DNA from: an uncultured Cohaesibacter sp.
Lineage (GTDB): Bacteria; Pseudomonadota; Alphaproteobacteria; Rhizobiales; Cohaesibacteraceae
Length of the DNA stretch: 64,000 nt
Direction of reading: 5' to 3'
Assembly (NCBI RefSeq): GCF_963664735.1
Contig: NZ_OY761553.1
Span: 3,655,001 to 3,719,000, forward strand
Position numbers and translations under genes: made by a program. Below, piece after piece: positions 61,791 to 64,000 of the stretch. Under the pieces are notes generated by a model. The model saw nothing but the letters and a program-made list of their open reading frames with translations, was not told where the DNA came from and made no database searches. The first letter of the stretch is position 1. Each line of letters opens with the position of its first letter.

Positions 61791-63187
61791 CGCGGATTGC
61801 GGCGATTGATCAGGGAACGACTTCGACCCGATGCCTTGTCGTAGAAGACGGTGGTGTGGCTGAAGTCGTGGCCTCTTGTCGACATGCCCAACATCATCCC
61901 GCGCCATCCTATGTGGAACATGATCCTGAAGAATTGATCGCCAATATCAGGTCCGTTCTTGAGAAAGCCGGCTCTGTTGATGCCATCGCCATTGCCAATC
62001 AGGGCGAAAGTTGCCTTGCTTGGGATGGAGACACCGGAGAAGCCCTGTCTCCGGTTATCGTGTGGCAGGATGCTCGCACGAGCGCAGATCTCAAAGCTTT
62101 TGATAAGGACGTCGAGGCAAGCTCGAAAGCGATATCGGGTTTGCCTCTCGACCCCTATTTTTCTGCAAGCAAACTCAGTTGGCTTGTGCGAAATGTCCCC
62201 GCGGTTGCTAAAGCATTCGAAAAAGGGCGGCTACGGCTTGGTACAACAGACGCCTTTTTTCTTGATCGGCTGACCGGCCACTTCAAAACGGACTGGGCAA
62301 CCGCTTCACGCACGGGATTGATGGATCTGAAAACAGGCCAATGGAGTGCCGAGCTTTGCTCAATTTATGGTATCCCGACCGCTTGTTTGCCTGAAATTTC
62401 CCCAGTCGATGGCGGGTTTGGCAGCTATGAGGGTGTTCCTGTTCAGGTTTCCATCGTCGATCAACAGGCGGCCCTTTATGGGCATGGGTGCCGAAGACGT
62501 GGTGATTGCAAGGTAACGTTTGGTACAGGTGCCTTTCTGCTGGCAGTGACAGGCAATGAGCGTCCGCAGATCGAAGGGCTGTTGCCAACCGTTGGCTGGA
62601 ACCTTCGGGATTCTGCCACTGTGTATGCTTTGGAAGGCGGTGTTTATGACGCTGGAGCGGCGCTGGAGTGGGCGAAAAAGGCAGGACTTTTTGAAACTGT
62701 TCAAGAGCTTGACGGGTTTTCGGGGCCGTCCGCTCTCAGTCGAGGCCTTGTTTTTGTGCCTGCCCTTTCTGGTCTGGCGGCACCTCATTGGGACCGGCAG
62801 GCGGCGCCCCTGTTTATTGGCATGGATCATGCAACAAGTCGGCTGGATTTGGTACGTGCCGTGTTGGAAGGGATTGCCATGCTGACTGTCGATCTTATTG
62901 ATGCGACAGAAGCTACTGTTGGTAAGCTTGAAAGCATATCCATTGACGGTGGCCTTTCTCAGAATGCCTATTTCGCACAATTCCTCGCCTCAGCCAGCAG
63001 GCGCTCTGTTGTCGTTCCGACCATGCATGAGTTGACTGCTTTAGGGCTTGCTGAATTTTGCGGTCTTGATGTTAGCGCCATCAGAGAGCAGAGTATCAGA
63101 TTCGAGGTCGATGGTTTCGTTAGCGAAACAGATCGGGCCTGCTTTAGGCGGGCCGTCGAATTTGCAAAGGGGTGGCGGGTCGCATGA
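61787..63187 (+). CDS. FGGY family carbohydrate kinase (glycerol kinase-like)
   Basis: About 466 aa. It begins with the FGGY phosphate motif AAIDQGTTSTRCLVVEDG; WQDARTSADLKAF, FGTGAFLLAVTGN, and VFVPALSGLAAPHWDRQAAP follow. IDGGLSQNAYFAQFLAS is the C-terminal adenosine-binding block. These resemble GlpK, but overall it is shorter than typical GlpK (about 500 aa). Clustering with the GlpA-like enzyme suggests glycerol or a related triol; other polyols remain possible. No GlpF-type facilitator is in view. Confidence 0.85.
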   Translation: MTRIAAIDQGTTSTRCLVVEDGGVAEVVASCRHAQHHPAPSYVEHDPEELIANIRSVLEKAGSVDAIAIANQGESCLAWDGDTGEALSPVIVWQDARTSADLKAFDKDVEASSKAISGLPLDPYFSASKLSWLVRNVPAVAKAFEKGRLRLGTTDAFFLDRLTGHFKTDWATASRTGLMDLKTGQWSAELCSIYGIPTACLPEISPVDGGFGSYEGVPVQVSIVDQQAALYGHGCRRRGDCKVTFGTGAFLLAVTGNERPQIEGLLPTVGWNLRDSATVYALEGGVYDAGAALEWAKKAGLFETVQELDGFSGPSALSRGLVFVPALSGLAAPHWDRQAAPLFIGMDHATSRLDLVRAVLEGIAMLTVDLIDATEATVGKLESISIDGGLSQNAYFAQFLASASRRSVVVPTMHELTALGLAEFCGLDVSAIREQSIRFEVDGFVSETDRACFRRAVEFAKGWRVA

Positions 63188-63266
63188 TCTCGTTATCTTT
63201 CCTTTATGTAATTGATAGAATTGAATTATTGCTGGCGAAGACCAGTGCAGGAAATGGAAAGAAGGA

Positions 63267-64000
63267 ATGGCTCCTTATTCGATAACTTTAGGCAATGAGA
63301 AACACAATTTTCCGGATTTGAAGACGCTCATGGCCGTGGCCTCATCGGCCAAATCTGGCGACTATCTCGCCGGGATCGCCGCCCAGAGCAATGAAAAACG
63401 TGTTGCGGCTCGCTATTGCCTCGCGAATGTGCCGCTAAAGACATTTCTTGAAGAATTGCTGGTGCCTTACGAGATTGACGAAGTTTCACGCCTCATAATC
63501 GATACGCATGACTGGGACGCCTTCAGTCCGATCTCCCACATGACGGTTGGTGATTTTCGCGACTGGTTGCTTTCCTACGATGCGACGCCGGAAAAGCTCA
63601 AGGCTCTGGCTCCGGGCCTGACACCGGAAATGGTTGCAGCCGTGAGCAAGATCATGCGCAATCAGGATCTGGTCATTGTGGCTGACAAAGTGGAAGTCAT
63701 AACGGCTTTCCGGACGACAATCGGTCTTAAGGGACGTCTTTCAAGTCGGTTGCAGCCGAACCATCCGACGGATGATCCCGAAGGCGTAGCCGGTTCCACA
63801 CTGGACGGCTTGCTTTACGGCACCGGTGATGCCGTCATTGGCATCAACCCCGCCGGAGACAATGTGGATTCCTGCATTCAGTTGCTCACCCTGTTTGACC
63901 GCTTGAGACAAAAATTCGAAATTCCGATGCAGTCTTGCGTGCTGACCCATGTGACCAATTCGATTCAGGCGATTGAACGGGGCGCGCCGGTTGATCTGGT
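63267..64000 (+). CDS. eutB: Ethanolamine ammonia-lyase large subunit, truncated by window
   Basis: The first 244 or so residues of EutB, the adenosylcobalamin-dependent subunit that splits ethanolamine into acetaldehyde and ammonia. Diagnostic blocks: FRTTIGLKGRLSSRLQPNH, PTDDPEGVAGSTLDGLL, YGTGDAVIGINPAGDNVDS and QSCVLTHVTNSIQAIERG. The frame stays open to the right edge. ATG 63267 has GGAA/GAAGG before it. It begins about 80 bp after the FGGY kinase with no clear terminator between, so it may share the transcript. EutC is expected outside the window. Confidence 0.9.
   Translation, partial: MAPYSITLGNEKHNFPDLKTLMAVASSAKSGDYLAGIAAQSNEKRVAARYCLANVPLKTFLEELLVPYEIDEVSRLIIDTHDWDAFSPISHMTVGDFRDWLLSYDATPEKLKALAPGLTPEMVAAVSKIMRNQDLVIVADKVEVITAFRTTIGLKGRLSSRLQPNHPTDDPEGVAGSTLDGLLYGTGDAVIGINPAGDNVDSCIQLLTLFDRLRQKFEIPMQSCVLTHVTNSIQAIERGAPVDL

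Noticed and set aside
1-64000. tRNA, rRNA or insertion sequences
   Set aside because: I looked for tRNA TPsiC-like arms and transposase motifs and found none convincing.

Overview
The window looks like a chromosome segment of a marine, heterotrophic alphaproteobacterium. It has moderate GC, many ABC and TRAP uptake systems, FadR-type GntR regulators and a ChoXWV choline transporter. The gene content resembles marine Hyphomicrobiales (Cohaesibacter-like), but that placement is inference. Nearly all the DNA is coding. I found no rRNA, tRNA, CRISPR array or insertion sequence.

Layout. 0-3.4 kb is accessory: a 21-bp tandem repeat, a doubtful reverse ORF, a tyrosine recombinase with a DUF6538-like N-terminus, and an HTH regulator. 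3.6-10.8 kb is an oligopeptide-type ABC operon ending in a CocE/X-Pro-peptidase hydrolase. 11-16.4 kb (reverse) holds a membrane-anchored protein of unknown function, then a three-gene operon of coiled-coil and membrane proteins (one DUF6384-like); this is the least understood module here. 16.7-18.7 kb is a divergent LysR/YeiH pair. 18.8-26.6 kb is a GntR-controlled catabolic cluster: 2-hydroxyacid dehydrogenase, DapA/NAL-family lyase, PfkB kinase, TRAP transporter and gluconate-type SDR.

27.2-36 kb is a hexuronate/aldonate cluster: UxaA, UxaB, a second TRAP transporter, a FadR-type regulator and an LgoD-like zinc dehydrogenase. Matching inverted repeats centred on an AT-GGG-AT core lie before each of its transcription units. 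36.2-41.8 kb is an SMP-30 lactonase followed by an RbsABC-type sugar importer. 41.9-43.9 kb is a histidine kinase/LuxR-type response regulator pair. 44-48.2 kb (reverse) is an SbcD/SbcC-like pair plus TrmO. 48.5-50 kb holds an MBL-fold protein and a FAH-family enzyme.

50.2-53.8 kb is BetI with ChoXWV, and a clear BetI-type operator lies between them. 53.8-57.6 kb is a LysR regulator divergent from a YdiJ-type D-2-hydroxyglutarate dehydrogenase. 57.6-63.2 kb is a DeoR repressor divergent from a GlpA-like dehydrogenase, a second FAD oxidoreductase and an FGGY (glycerol kinase-like) kinase. The 5' part of eutB runs off the right edge. A 14-bp sequence at the centre of the BetI operator recurs beside the DeoR gene, suggesting that choline, glycerol-phosphate and ethanolamine use share control.

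Together the genes describe a scavenger of peptides, sugar acids, sugars and phospholipid head groups (choline, glycerol, ethanolamine). Starts were adjusted wherever a ribosome binding site or gene overlap favoured a site inside the longest ORF.
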